Positions 55,380 to 64,000 of a stretch of DNA of 64,000 bases are shown here, piece by piece (position 1 is the stretch's first letter; the number at the start of each line of letters is the position of its first letter). The DNA is taken from positions 2,972,323 through 3,036,322 of the forward strand of contig JAQMRL010000021.1 in assembly GCA_035578175.1 (NCBI GenBank). Direction: 5' to 3'. The notes under the pieces are model-generated. The model was not told the DNA's origin and did not search any database. It was given only the letters and a program-made list of their open reading frames with translations. The stretch is from Catonia carolina (lineage: Eukaryota > Arthropoda > Insecta > Hemiptera > Achilidae). A program made the position numbers and the translations under genes.

Positions 55380-56160
55380 TCGTAATGGCGAATGACACCA
55401 CGGTTGTTTGGAGACTTTATATTTTATTTACAATGAAATTTTATTAAGAAAAAAAGAGTTTTCTTCGCAGAGGTACAGGGAACGTCATTTCTTCCGTTTT
55501 CCAAGAAACGAAAACATGTAAGTATTAATATGATAAGTAAATACGTGTAGGCCAAAATAGATCTTGTTAACTTACAAACAAAGCATATTTACTATTAGCG
55601 AATGAGTAAACAATGAAATAAATGAATTGCCAATTTTAATTATTGTAACACATTCTCTAGTAATTAAGTTGGCCTGATATGATAATTAGGTTATTAATTA
55701 AATTATTAGTAACTAATACTTAATTCGTATTAGGTTATTAATAATTAGGTTAGGGACATAGGTTAGGTAATGTGCCATTTTACTGGTTAGCTTTCTTTTT
55801 AATTGATGTGATGTGAAACTACTATTAACTATTATTACATCAGGCAAACTTAAGCACCAGATTTATATAATAAATAATAATTTAAAAGTAGAAGGCAATT
55901 TATACATTTAATGTTTACTCAATCCTTTAACGGTTAACACATACAAGAATTATTTTTGGCCTATACGTATTTACTAATCATATTAATACTTACAGGTTTT
56001 TTCGTTTTCGGAAAACAGAAGAAATCACGTTCCCTAACCCTCTGCGAATAAAAACATTTGTTTAAGTAACAAAATTTCATTTCATTAATAATTATAACTA
56101 ATTTCAACCCACTGTTTCATGACCACCGTAATCGCCAATAACCAAACTGTCGATGCGACT
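55380..56160. mobile_element. Foldback element of about 0.8 kb
   Basis: Imperfect inverted arms of about 180 bp: 'aatggcgaatgacaccacgg' onward at the left, its counterpart ending near 56150 at the right. Matching internal pairs include 'cgcagaggtacagggaacgt' and 'ttaatactta' near both arm ends. No ORF and no clear target duplication. Confidence 0.65.
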
Positions 56161-56242
56161 TTAAAAAATATTAGTTCCCAAAAATTTCAATTATAAAACA
56201 AAAAGTAAATGAAATAAAAAATAAATATTGTATAGGATTTTT

Positions 56243-56598
56243 TTTTAAAATTCCTAATGTGTGTACGTTGCAATCTGTTCAATTTAAAACAATAAGCAAC
56301 CCCATGACCCAATGAGATGGGGATGAAGTGTATGACGTGTAAATGAGGTGTAATCTTGTACAGACTCAGGCCGACCATTCCTGAGAGAGTATGGTTAATT
56401 GAACCCCAACCATCAAAGTACACCAGTAACCACTGTCTAGTATTCAAATCCGAATAAATAATATATGCACCTTTACTAATAATAATAATATGTACCTTTA
56501 CTAGGATTTGAACCAGGAACGTTCGTCTCCGAAAATCAGCTGTTAAGCAGCTGATTTTGGCGACGACTTTACCTGTAGACCAACCCGGTGGGTTAAAT
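56243..56598 (-). mobile_element. tRNA-derived SINE-1, minus strand
   Basis: The head, at 56500-56598, reads on the minus strand 'ggtctacaggtaaagtcgtc' and 'ggttcaaatcc'. The body matches 14891-15240 and contains a short (AAT)n expansion near 56478. Confidence 0.75.
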
Positions 56599-56610
56599 AT
56601 AGGATAACAA

Positions 56611-56838
56611 AAAGAAATGAACTAAAAAGAAAAAAAGAAAAAAATTTACAAAAAAAAATCACAGACATTACAGTTAAAAATAAAAGCGTGGCGCATTAAT
56701 ATATATAATATTTTACAACGAATATTTTACAATAAATATTATATATATTAATGCGCCACGCTTTTATTTTTAACTGTAATGTCTGTGATTTTTTTTTGTA
56801 AATTTTTTTCTTTTTTTCTTTTTAGTTCATTTCTTTTT
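56611..56838. repeat. Near-perfect long palindrome
   Basis: Arms of about 103 bp (56611-56713 and 56735-56838) are almost perfectly complementary around a 21-bp spacer. 'gtggcgcattaatatatata' sits in the left arm and its complement in the right. Degenerate copies of the right arm follow to about 57000. Confidence 0.85.
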
Positions 56839-56842
56839 GATT

Positions 56843-57719
56843 AATTGTTAAATAATAGCGTTTCTTAAATTTTTTTTTTAATTTTGTTTTTTTGATTTTT
56901 TTGTAATTTTTTTGTAAATTTTTTTTATTTTTTTCTTTTTAGTTAATTTTTTTAAGTAATTGTTAAATAAAAGCGTTTTTTAAATTTTTTTTAAATTAAA
57001 AAAATTTTTTTTACAAACACCTCCACAGCTTATTGTCATCGAAGATAAACAAGTGTGCAAAGTTTGATTCATATTGATACGGTAGAAGTATTAAAATTTT
57101 AAGTTGCAAGATTTGATGGATCCAAGAGTAAGTTAAATAAAAGCGTTTAATAATAATAATAAGCCAAAATTCAAAATCTCCTTGTATGCGCTACTAGCGC
57201 ATTCTACAGGCGTTGGATCAAAAGATAGTAGCAGACGAAAAACGTTAAAACACTTTATATCATGGGAGTCCCCCCTTTATTCCTACTCACTCTATGGTTG
57301 AATTTGTAGGTTACAATATATTCATGGTGGGGATGTATCAATATATTTTTTGCTTTTACTTTCTCTGTTTTTTTTGTAGAGGGGATTAATTCACCTATCT
57401 TGTTTAGCTGTTGTATGAAGGTCATGTTTTTATTATACGTATGTAAGAGTAGACGGGCATTGCATTTGTGATTTTTATGTCTTCATTTAAACAGTTTTAC
57501 ATTGTACTGAAATATCTTCATTAATTAAATTAATTGAACAAGCCAACTTTACATTTTCTTTCCCTTTCGTTATATTGGTTTCATAGTATCTTCACACAAT
57601 TCTGTTCTCTGAAAGTTTTAGTTCATTAGGCCTACTATTCTTACGTCGATATTACGGTTGATTGAATAAAGGACATTTACTACCGATATTTGACTGTACT
57701 TAAATTATTATATTATATA
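56843..57719. other. T-rich decayed repeats and unassigned sequence
   Basis: To about 57000 the sequence is T-rich with repeated 'gttaaataaaagcgttt'-type motifs related to the palindrome arm. The remainder to 57719 has no ORF or repeat-family match. Confidence 0.45.
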
Positions 57720-57721
57720 AT

Positions 57722-58903
57722 ATGTTATTATATAGTTTATTAGACACTTCCTACAAATTGTACACAAGAATTATTAATAATAGGTTAAGAACCGTAGCCG
57801 ATTCCTTGATTATGGAAGAACAGATGGGGTTCCGGAAAGGTAGATCGTGTTCGGATGCTATTTTTACTTTAAAACAAATTATAGCTAAGAGACGAGAATA
57901 CAACCTTGAAACCCATCTTGCATTTATAGATTTTGTAAAGGCTTTTGACAGTGTTAAACGTTCGCTTTCATGGAGGGTTCTGGAAAGGAGAGGATACCCT
58001 AAACATATTATCAGGATATTGCAGAGCCTGTACGAAGATACTGTGATTTTGCTAGATTTAGATGGGAAAGTGACAGAGCCTATTAAAACCAATAGAGGAG
58101 TTCGACAGGGATGTTGTATATCGTCGACATTGTTTAATATATATATGGACGACATGTTGAGAACGTGGAAATGTAATGTAGACCCAGGTATACAGATCTC
58201 GGATGGCTTCTTTATGAACTCTCTTTTATATGCGGATGACAAAGTTGTAATACAACAGAATGAAGATGAGTTACAAAAATCGGTATTTATGTTGGAACAA
58301 GTTGTAAAACAATACAATCTGGAAATATCATCCACAAAATCTAAAACTATGGCTTTTAAAGGTAAATATACAATAAGGACGAGAATAGAGATGAATGGAA
58401 GGGCAATAGAACAGGTTAAACATTTTCAATATCTTGGGAGTGATGTTTCATACGATTTTGATAAAGACATAACAGTTAAACTGGCCAAATTTCAGAATAT
58501 TTGTGGAAATATTCACAGACATCTGAAGAATAAAACGAGGAAGGAAACACGCCTCAAATTTTTCAACACTATTGCGGTTCCAACACTCCTATATGGCAGT
58601 GAGTCTTGGGTGCATACTGCTAAAAGCGATAGTAAAATTCAAGCTGCGGAAATGAAGTTTTTACGAAGTGTGCTTGGATGTACCAGAATGGATAGAATAA
58701 GGAACGTGGATATTAGAAGCGCACTATCAGTTCAGTCTTTGCATGAAAAGATAATAAAAAATAGACAAAGATGGTGTAGTCACCTGGACAGAATGCCAAA
58801 CGAAAGGATGCCAGTGGCAGCTTTAAATTATCAACCAGTTGGCAGAAGAGATGTAGGGAGGCCGAGAGGGAGATGGGTACCGGAACAGGTTCATGTAGCC
58901 TAA
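57722..58903 (+). CDS. Non-LTR reverse transcriptase, 5'-truncated but open
   Basis: A 393-codon open frame encodes most of a reverse transcriptase and C-terminal region of a LINE-type element. In order: LYTRIINNRLR and GFRKGRSCSDAIFTLKQI (fingers), FIDFVKAFDSV (motif A, catalytic Asp), RGVRQGCCISSTLFNIYMDD (motif B), LLYADDKVVIQ (motif C, YADD), FQYLGSDVSY (thumb) and a C-terminal RRDVGRPRGRW tail. The stop at 58901-58903 is followed by a (GAT)n stretch near 58920 as a simple-repeat tail. The endonuclease and N-terminus are absent and the Met at 57722 is only the first in frame, so it is a truncated copy. It is free of internal stops, hence young. Confidence 0.85.
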   Translation: MLLYSLLDTSYKLYTRIINNRLRTVADSLIMEEQMGFRKGRSCSDAIFTLKQIIAKRREYNLETHLAFIDFVKAFDSVKRSLSWRVLERRGYPKHIIRILQSLYEDTVILLDLDGKVTEPIKTNRGVRQGCCISSTLFNIYMDDMLRTWKCNVDPGIQISDGFFMNSLLYADDKVVIQQNEDELQKSVFMLEQVVKQYNLEISSTKSKTMAFKGKYTIRTRIEMNGRAIEQVKHFQYLGSDVSYDFDKDITVKLAKFQNICGNIHRHLKNKTRKETRLKFFNTIAVPTLLYGSESWVHTAKSDSKIQAAEMKFLRSVLGCTRMDRIRNVDIRSALSVQSLHEKIIKNRQRWCSHLDRMPNERMPVAALNYQPVGRRDVGRPRGRWVPEQVHVA

Positions 58904-58939
58904 TCCTTGGAAGTGAAGACGATGATGATGATGTTACTT

Positions 58940-59154
58940 ATATACGTAATGTCACTGTCGCTCACTTGATTATGTCCTGTGCACCCGGCCATCGAAGCTT
59001 TCGAAACACCGACTGAAGGAACCCGACAATAGTTCCGACAGGGGCGGTACGTCTGTGTCGGCGCTGCAGAGGGCGAGTAACCGCTCCTCTAATTGCTAGA
59101 CTAAAATTGTTATACTCTATCCCATGAAACCGTGCAGTACGTCAAAACATAAAT
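58940..59154. other. GC-richer unassigned stretch
   Basis: Locally richer in G+C than its surroundings, without ORF or repeat match. Lies between the LINE tail and the Tigger-like element. Confidence 0.4.
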
Positions 59155-59968
59155 CAGTAATCCCTTGGTATCCATGGGTTTCAGTTATCCGCGGACTTTG
59201 TCCGTGGGCCTAAAACCTTAAAATACGTAAGTTTTCACACCTTGTGTACACCTTTCTTGGTGGGGAAGTCATACAATTCTGAAAACATGTGTTTGAATAA
59301 ATATTTTGTCATCCGTATCATGTTGAGTTACACACTAGTATGGCGACGGCCGCCATGAGCCAAGCTAGATTTCCGCGTACTGTCCGTGGTGAGCGCGTCA
59401 CCGGGTACCGGGCCCCGTCAGTAACACCCCACCCTCACCAACATACGTACGCTCAGGCACCATACTGTAATTTCTCCTTACGTTTTCCTCCATATGCCAG
59501 TCTTAACTTCTTCGTACGTACGTACTTTGTTAGTTTGCCGATCCTGAAACGAAGCCAAGTATATCTTTACAAACCATCAACAAGATCCTCAGCATGGCAA
59601 ACGCATTGGCTGACCACGTGTTGGAGACGGATCCCGTCATGGAAAGGACCCTTCAATTCAAAAGAGGACTCAGGAGCTGATGATACCATACGTAAATAAA
59701 AAAAAGCAAAGAGCCATAACTAACTATTCTAAAGCAACTTAAATTTTATATGCGTATGCCTACAGTACTGTATTTATTAAATATTCATAGATTATAATAA
59801 TGGTAAAATGTTTCTAAAACTATTAAACACTTAAAACGACACCAGGACCTAACTAACTATAGAACCTAACCCCCATCTTTTCGTTCATATAAGGTACCAT
59901 TATCCGCGGTTTTGCGAACCGCGGTAACCCTCCGGAACGTAACCCCCGCGGATAACGAGGAATTACTG
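59155..59968 (+). mobile_element. Tigger-like non-autonomous element
   Basis: Ends CAGTAATCCCTTGGTATCC and GGATAACGAGGAATTACTG with internal 'gttatccgcgg' / 'ccgcggataac' motifs typical of Tigger. A + strand frame near 59540-59681 retains the transposase C-terminus (MANALADHVLETDPVMERTL). The 119-codon ORF at 59340 in another frame is a shadow. Confidence 0.7.
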
Positions 59969-60309
59969 TATATTAAAATTGTGATTGAACTTAGCGTGAT
60001 CCATTCGAGCACAAAATTGTTCTTTGCTTATCAGACGAAATTTGGTATATTATAATACTTGAAACATATACTAAATACAAAATATAACAGTACCAGTAGA
60101 AAGAATTCACACAGTAGGTCTATTATAAAACATCCAGTCTGTCGTCGAATGTTTTGACTGGAGGCTTTGGTAGAGTGAAACATGATTATGCATCCTTTTC
60201 GCTGACTTTCAACCCGTAGTCTGTTCATATTTGATGCACGGTTGTGTGGAATATACAATTTTATAGACCGAACGAAATAGCGTCCGTATCTTCCTTACTA
60301 AACTAATCC
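59969..60309. other. No gene recognised
   Basis: About 340 bp of mixed composition with no repeat match. Confidence 0.45.
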
Positions 60310-60440
60310 GTGTTAAGCCGGGGTACCGGGTTCGATTCCCAGTCTGGTCTGGTATTTTTTTTATCACCATCTTCATCTATTATACTTTTCATCGTCTGTA
60401 TTATCAGTAATTGCAAAACCGCCAGGCGTAAAAAAAATAT
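60310..60440 (+). mobile_element. tRNA-derived SINE-2, 5'-truncated
   Basis: B box 'gggttcgattcc', T run, then a diverged shared body in + orientation (cgtctgtattatcagtaatt). It shows that the SINE-2 head and the body belong together in direct orientation. Confidence 0.65.
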
Positions 60441-60441
60441 T

Positions 60442-60937
60442 CGTGTGAACGCTCGACAAATAATGGGTTCTTCACCAAGACAATGCGCCAGCTCATCCGC
60501 GTTATCTGTCAAGAGGTTCCTAGCCAAGTACAGCATCTCAGTGTTAGACCATCCTCCTTATTCACCAGATCTTGCACCATGTGACTTCTACCTGTTCCCT
60601 AGGGTGAAATCTGCATTAAAAGAGACAAGATTTGAGTCTGTGGAAGCTGTAAAAGAGAAAGCAGCACGTGTCCTGAAGGAGCTGACAGAAGATGACTTCC
60701 AGCACTGTTTCCAACAATGGAAAATTCGCGTGGAGCGTTGTAGGGATAGATTTTTTTTTTTTTTGGTTTAACGTCCGACTGTTCTGCAGTTACTGCTAAT
60801 GCAGACGGTGAATGATGAAATGATTTTTGTAACGTATATTGTATATTAAAGGTGATAATAAGTGATTATGTATAAAATAAATATAAATTTTTTTTACGTC
60901 AGTCTCGTTATTTAATATCAACACCTCGTATATGAAT
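60442..60937 (+). pseudogene. Mariner M1 transposase 3' half
   Basis: The frame holds SALSVKRFLAKYSISVLDHP, YSPDLAPCDFYLFPRVKSAL and the C-terminus (DDFQHCFQQWKIRVERCR). It ends at the family terminus 'cagtctcgttatttaatatc'. A SINE body in minus orientation is inserted at 60752-60838 near the C-terminus. The N-terminal half is missing. Confidence 0.78.
60752..60838 (-). mobile_element. SINE body inserted in mariner
   Basis: T run, then 'ggtttaacgtccgactgttc' and 'actgctaatgcagacggtg'. It replaces about a dozen bases of the mariner C-terminal coding region. Confidence 0.7.
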
Positions 60938-60944
60938 AAATAGT

Positions 60945-61108
60945 GAAAAAGTATTGTTTTCTTGTAGAATTTTTTACCTGAAATACCGTTTCCAGGCCTC
61001 CTGAACTGAATTTTTTTATAGAAAAAAGGTGTGTGTGAACAAAATATCTTAAAAACGGAATATTGTATGAAGTTTAATTTTTGAACTTAAGTTAGGTACC
61101 ACAAGGGT
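60945..61108 (+). mobile_element. HINE-like fragment, diverged
   Basis: A 5' part with 'agtattgttttcttgtagaa' and 'gaacaaaatatcttaaaaac', ending at 'ttaggtaccacaaggg'. Confidence 0.55.
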
Positions 61109-61390
61109 GTTGTTTAGGTCAACAGCTGAAAAGCTGGTTTGAACCTTTACAGGTTTTACCAAGTAAAAACGAGAAGTTAGGTGGTTTACTATTGCCACAA
61201 CTCACTGAGTTGAAAGAGTAAGCTTATCAGCATGCCAGGCCCTACGAAAAGCACCCACTTTCCACCCTGCAAATGAAACCTTTACTTCATTCACCACAGG
61301 GTCTGGCTGTTCACTGAAATTCATTACTCTCAGAGGAGGTAACTCTGACTAGTGTCTTTTACACCTCTACCTCTTCTGTTCTTAAATAAC

Positions 61391-62745
61391 GGGTGATTCA
61401 AAAAGAGCGCCGGTTTTTAAACGGCTGGTAAATTTTTGTTTATCGGTTGGCAACATTGTTAGACCTCATTTCTATTTCGGAGAACATTCCGATTGACGAT
61501 TCAGTTGTAGTTTCTCTTGTTCGCAGTGTAGTACTCTCGCAGTCTGTGTCTAACCATGGAGAAGTTTGCTATTGCACAACGAGTGTTAATCGTCAAAACA
61601 TTTTACCAGAGTGGAGAGAGTTATGCGGCTACTTTCAGGAGACTTCGCGGTACTCTAGGACGTAATGAAGCACCGAATGAATCAACAGTTCGCAGGCTCA
61701 TGAAAAAGTTTTTTCAGACGGGTTCAACAGTCGACCTTAAAAGTTCTGGACGTCGTCGTTCTGGCCGAACTGAGCAGAACGTTGCGTTGGTTCGTGACAG
61801 TGTGGCTGTTAGCCCAGCAAAATCAATACGTCGCCGTTCTCAACAATTGGGTTTACGATGTTCTTCTGTACGGAGAATTCTTCGGTACGATCTCCAATAT
61901 CACCCGTATAAAATTCAGTTGACGCAACATTTGAAAGTGGCAGACCACCAGAAGAGACGACAGTTTGTTGACTGGGTATTGAGAAAACGGCAGGATGATG
62001 ACACCTTCGCAAACAAAATCATTTTCAGTGATGAGACGCACTTCCACTTAAACGGTTTTGTTAATAAACAGAACTGCCGTATGTGGGGTTTAGAAAACCC
62101 TCGCGTGGTTAATGAAAGGGAAATGTATGCACAGCGAGTGACAGTTTGGTGCGGCTTTTGGTCGGGCGGTGTCATCGGCCCTTACTTTTTTGAAAATCAA
62201 GAAGGACAAGCCGTGACAGTAAATGGAGACCAATACCGTACGATGATTAGGGAGTTTTTGTGGCGTCATTTGGATGGAATGGACATTGACGAGTTGTGGT
62301 TTCAGCAGGATGGTGCCACCTGTCACGCTGCACGAGAAACAATGTTGTTACTCCGTGAACGGTTCCAGGATCGCATCATTTCTCGTAATTCCGACCATCA
62401 ATGGCCACAAAGGTCGTGTGACTTGACGCCTTGTGACTTTCATCTTTGGTGTCATCTGAAGTCATTGGTGTATGCCAATAAACCCCGAAACATCAATGAC
62501 TTGAAGGAGGAAATTCGACGGGTTATCGGGCAAATGGAAATCGAAACTTGTCGTGCAGTAATATCCAATTTCATGGACAGAGTTGATGCGTGCCAGCGCA
62601 GTAGAGGAGGACACATGCATGACATCATTTTTCATACATGAAATCGGAAGGTAAGATGAACTTGCTGATGTATTTATTTTCAGTTTTTCAATAAAATAAA
62701 TCTCTTAATTTGATATATCAAAACCGGCGCTCTTTTTGAATCACC
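61391..62745 (+). mobile_element. Complete DD41D mariner (family M2)
   Basis: Ends GGGTGATTCAAAAAGAGCGC and complement, length 1355 bp, with one intact transposase ORF. It is the presumptive source type for the three deleted copies at 17660, 50256 and 54430. Confidence 0.92.
61556..62641 (+). CDS. Intact DD41D ITm transposase
   Basis: 361 codons, MEKFAIAQRVLIVKTFYQSG to the end at DIIFHT. A cut-and-paste transposase of the ITm superfamily. It has a paired helix-turn-helix N-terminus with the SSGRRRSGR linker, first Asp in FSDETHFHLNGF, WGLENP, second Asp in WFQQDGATCHAA, and third Asp in the CDLTPCDFHLW block. Forty-one residues separate the last two, the spacing of the rosa/DD41D lineage. 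No stop or frameshift is seen. The Cys before DLTPCD, where Pro is usual, is the only unusual residue noted. Confidence 0.93.
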   Translation: MEKFAIAQRVLIVKTFYQSGESYAATFRRLRGTLGRNEAPNESTVRRLMKKFFQTGSTVDLKSSGRRRSGRTEQNVALVRDSVAVSPAKSIRRRSQQLGLRCSSVRRILRYDLQYHPYKIQLTQHLKVADHQKRRQFVDWVLRKRQDDDTFANKIIFSDETHFHLNGFVNKQNCRMWGLENPRVVNEREMYAQRVTVWCGFWSGGVIGPYFFENQEGQAVTVNGDQYRTMIREFLWRHLDGMDIDELWFQQDGATCHAARETMLLLRERFQDRIISRNSDHQWPQRSCDLTPCDFHLWCHLKSLVYANKPRNINDLKEEIRRVIGQMEIETCRAVISNFMDRVDACQRSRGGHMHDIIFHT

Positions 62746-62866
62746 ATATAATTCAGTCATATAATTGGCTGTCTATGTGATAAAAAATAGAACTATTTTT
62801 TGTAGCCCTGGAAGGAACAGATCGAGTGCAATTAATTTAACACTCCACCTGCCTGTCATGGGCAAA

Positions 62867-63073
62867 CCACAAGGGTACCTAACTTAAATTACCAACCTAA
62901 TTTAAGTTATAAGTTTCAACTATCTGCAATATTCCATTCTTAAGATATTTTGTTTACACACAGACTAATCGCTAAAACATATTTTTTGTGTTCGAGAGAC
63001 TTGAAAAGGTGTATTTCCGGTGAAAACTTTATTTCAAAAATTGAAATGAAAACAATTTTATTCTTCCCTACAT
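62867..63073 (-). mobile_element. HINE-like fragment, diverged, minus strand
   Basis: Mirror of 60945-61108: 'accacaagggtacctaactt' then 'cttaagatattttgtttaca'. The two fragments form an inverted pair around the Rep400 insertion. Confidence 0.55.
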
Positions 63074-63074
63074 A

Positions 63075-64000
63075 CGAGGTGTGGCTATTCAATAACGAGA
63101 CTGACGTAAAAAATTTTATATTTATTTTATACATTATCACTTATTGTCACCTTTAATATACACTCCTTCTCTATCCCTACAACGCTCCATACGAATTTTA
63201 CATGGTTGGAAACAGTGCTGGAAGTCATCTTCTTTCAGCTCCTTCAGGACACGTGCTGCTTTCTCTTTTACAGCTTCCACAGACTCAAATCTTGTCCCTT
63301 TTAATGCAGATTTTACCTTAGAGAACAGGTAGAAGTCACATGGCGCAAGATCTGGTGAATAAGGTGGATGTTCTAACACTGAGATGTTGTACTTGGCTAG
63401 GAATCTCTTGACAGATAAGGCGGAATGAGCTGGCGCATGTCTTGGTGGAGAACCCATGATTTGTCCTTCTTGATTTTGGGGCGTTTTTTCCTTACTCTTT
63501 GACATAATTTAGAAAGTACCTCAAGGTATTAGTATTGTTTAATTGTTTGACCTTCAGGAACCTAGTGAAGGTACACAGTCCCATGGATATCAACAAAAAC
63601 AATCATCGTTGCTTTACATTTTGACTTGCTTATTTGAGCTTTTTTGGCTTTTGGTAAAATTGGACTCTTCCAGTGCATGGACTGGCGCTTCGTTTACATT
63701 TGTCATAAGTAAAGAACCATGTTTCATCACATGTTATTATCATTTCCAAAAAATTTGGGTCATTTGCAATCGCGTACAAAGTGTCAGTACAAACATTTTT
63801 GCGAGATTCATTTCAAACATTTTTGAGCGGCACGTGTCCTGAAGGAGCTGACAGAAGATGACTTCCTGCACTGTTTCCAACAATGGAAAATTCGCATGGA
63901 GCGTTGTAGGGATAGAGAAGGAGTGTATATTAAAGGTGACAATAAGTGATTATGTATAAAATTAAAATAAATTTTTTTACAACGTCAGTCTCGTTATTTA
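63075..64000 (-). mobile_element. Foldback mariner M1, cut by window end
   Basis: Left end CGAGGTGTGGCTATTCAATA after TA. The minus-strand frame 63505-63137 gives the transposase C-terminal half (SALSVKRFLAKYNISVLEHP, YSPDLAPCDFYLFSKVKSAL). From about 63825 the same 3' coding end and terminus recur in + orientation. Both ends are transposase 3' ends, as at 9447-10636. Confidence 0.8.

Larger units (their letters stand above)
61109..62866 (+). mobile_element. Rep400 retroposon interrupted by a mariner
   Basis: Rep400 runs 61109-61390 and resumes 62746-62866. It is flanked by exact accacaaggg repeats (10 bp). The insertion between 'ttcttaaata' and 'attcagtcat' is the DD41D element below. Confidence 0.85.

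Noticed and set aside
57751..58335. 194-codon minus-strand ORF
   Set aside because: It is antisense to the reverse transcriptase core and has no family features.
59340..59699. 119-codon ORF starting MATAAMSQARF
   Set aside because: It lies in a Tigger-like element. The recognisable transposase C-terminus is in another frame.
1..64000. CRISPR array or prokaryotic operon
   Set aside because: There are no regularly spaced short direct repeats with unique spacers. The DNA is plainly animal.

Overview
The window is AT-rich, repeat-laden animal DNA, almost certainly from an insect. The only host genes I can recognise are UDP-glycosyltransferase (UGT) coding exons of insect type. Everything else is mobile-element sequence: mariner/ITm elements (DD34D, DD38D and DD41D transposases), hAT, Tigger/pogo, Jockey-like and other non-LTR retrotransposons, tRNA-derived SINEs, foldback elements, and an abundant family that looks like Helentron-associated DINE-1/HINE elements. 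I cannot name the species.

Host gene content. Seven intact first coding exons of UGTs lie in tandem on the minus strand, at 2382-3233, 5906-6739, 12738-13574, 22919-23752, 36357-37190, 38737-39570 and 53076-53912. Two broken exon copies lie at 21710-21902 and 34171-35687. Each intact exon encodes a signal peptide, the catalytic G/AKSH histidine, the partner aspartate and the rest of the acceptor-binding N-terminal domain. Each is 278-284 codons long and stops at the same place, a phase-0 splice donor after an L(P/S)(Q/K) codon triplet. I recognise no donor-sugar-binding C-terminal exon anywhere. Two neighbouring pairs leave no space for one. The simplest reading is one locus with alternative first exons spliced to shared 3' exons left of position 1, as in the vertebrate UGT1A locus. 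The exons fall into three sequence groups in positional order: A (1-3), B (4-6 including the broken copies) and C (7-8).

Layout. 1-2.3 kb: HINE and Rep400 repeats. 2.4-6.7 kb: UGT-1 and UGT-2 around nested non-LTR elements. 6.7-9.4 kb: duplicated upstream blocks. 9.4-12.7 kb: a foldback mariner and a hAT carrying another mariner. 12.7-13.6 kb: UGT-3. 14.3-14.8 kb: a palindromic element with hammerhead-ribozyme-like motifs. 14.9-20.7 kb: SINEs, HINE and nested mariners. 20.7-23.8 kb: two foldback MITEs, a broken UGT exon and UGT-4. 24-32 kb: a second hammerhead palindrome, a HINE array and an intact DD38D transposase. 33-39.6 kb: a broken exon pierced by nested insertions, then UGT-6 and UGT-7. 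39.9-53 kb: repeats including a probable solo LTR, a Tigger and a hAT inside a Jockey. 53-53.9 kb: UGT-8. 54-64 kb: repeats, long palindromes, a reverse-transcriptase ORF and an intact DD41D transposase inside a Rep400 copy.

How the genes work together. If the alternative-first-exon model holds, each exon has its own promoter and supplies a different aglycone-binding domain to one shared UDP-sugar-binding and membrane-anchoring C-terminus. That would give several detoxification enzymes from one locus. The surrounding repeats show how the array grew and decayed: tandem duplication, exon truncation and transposon insertion.
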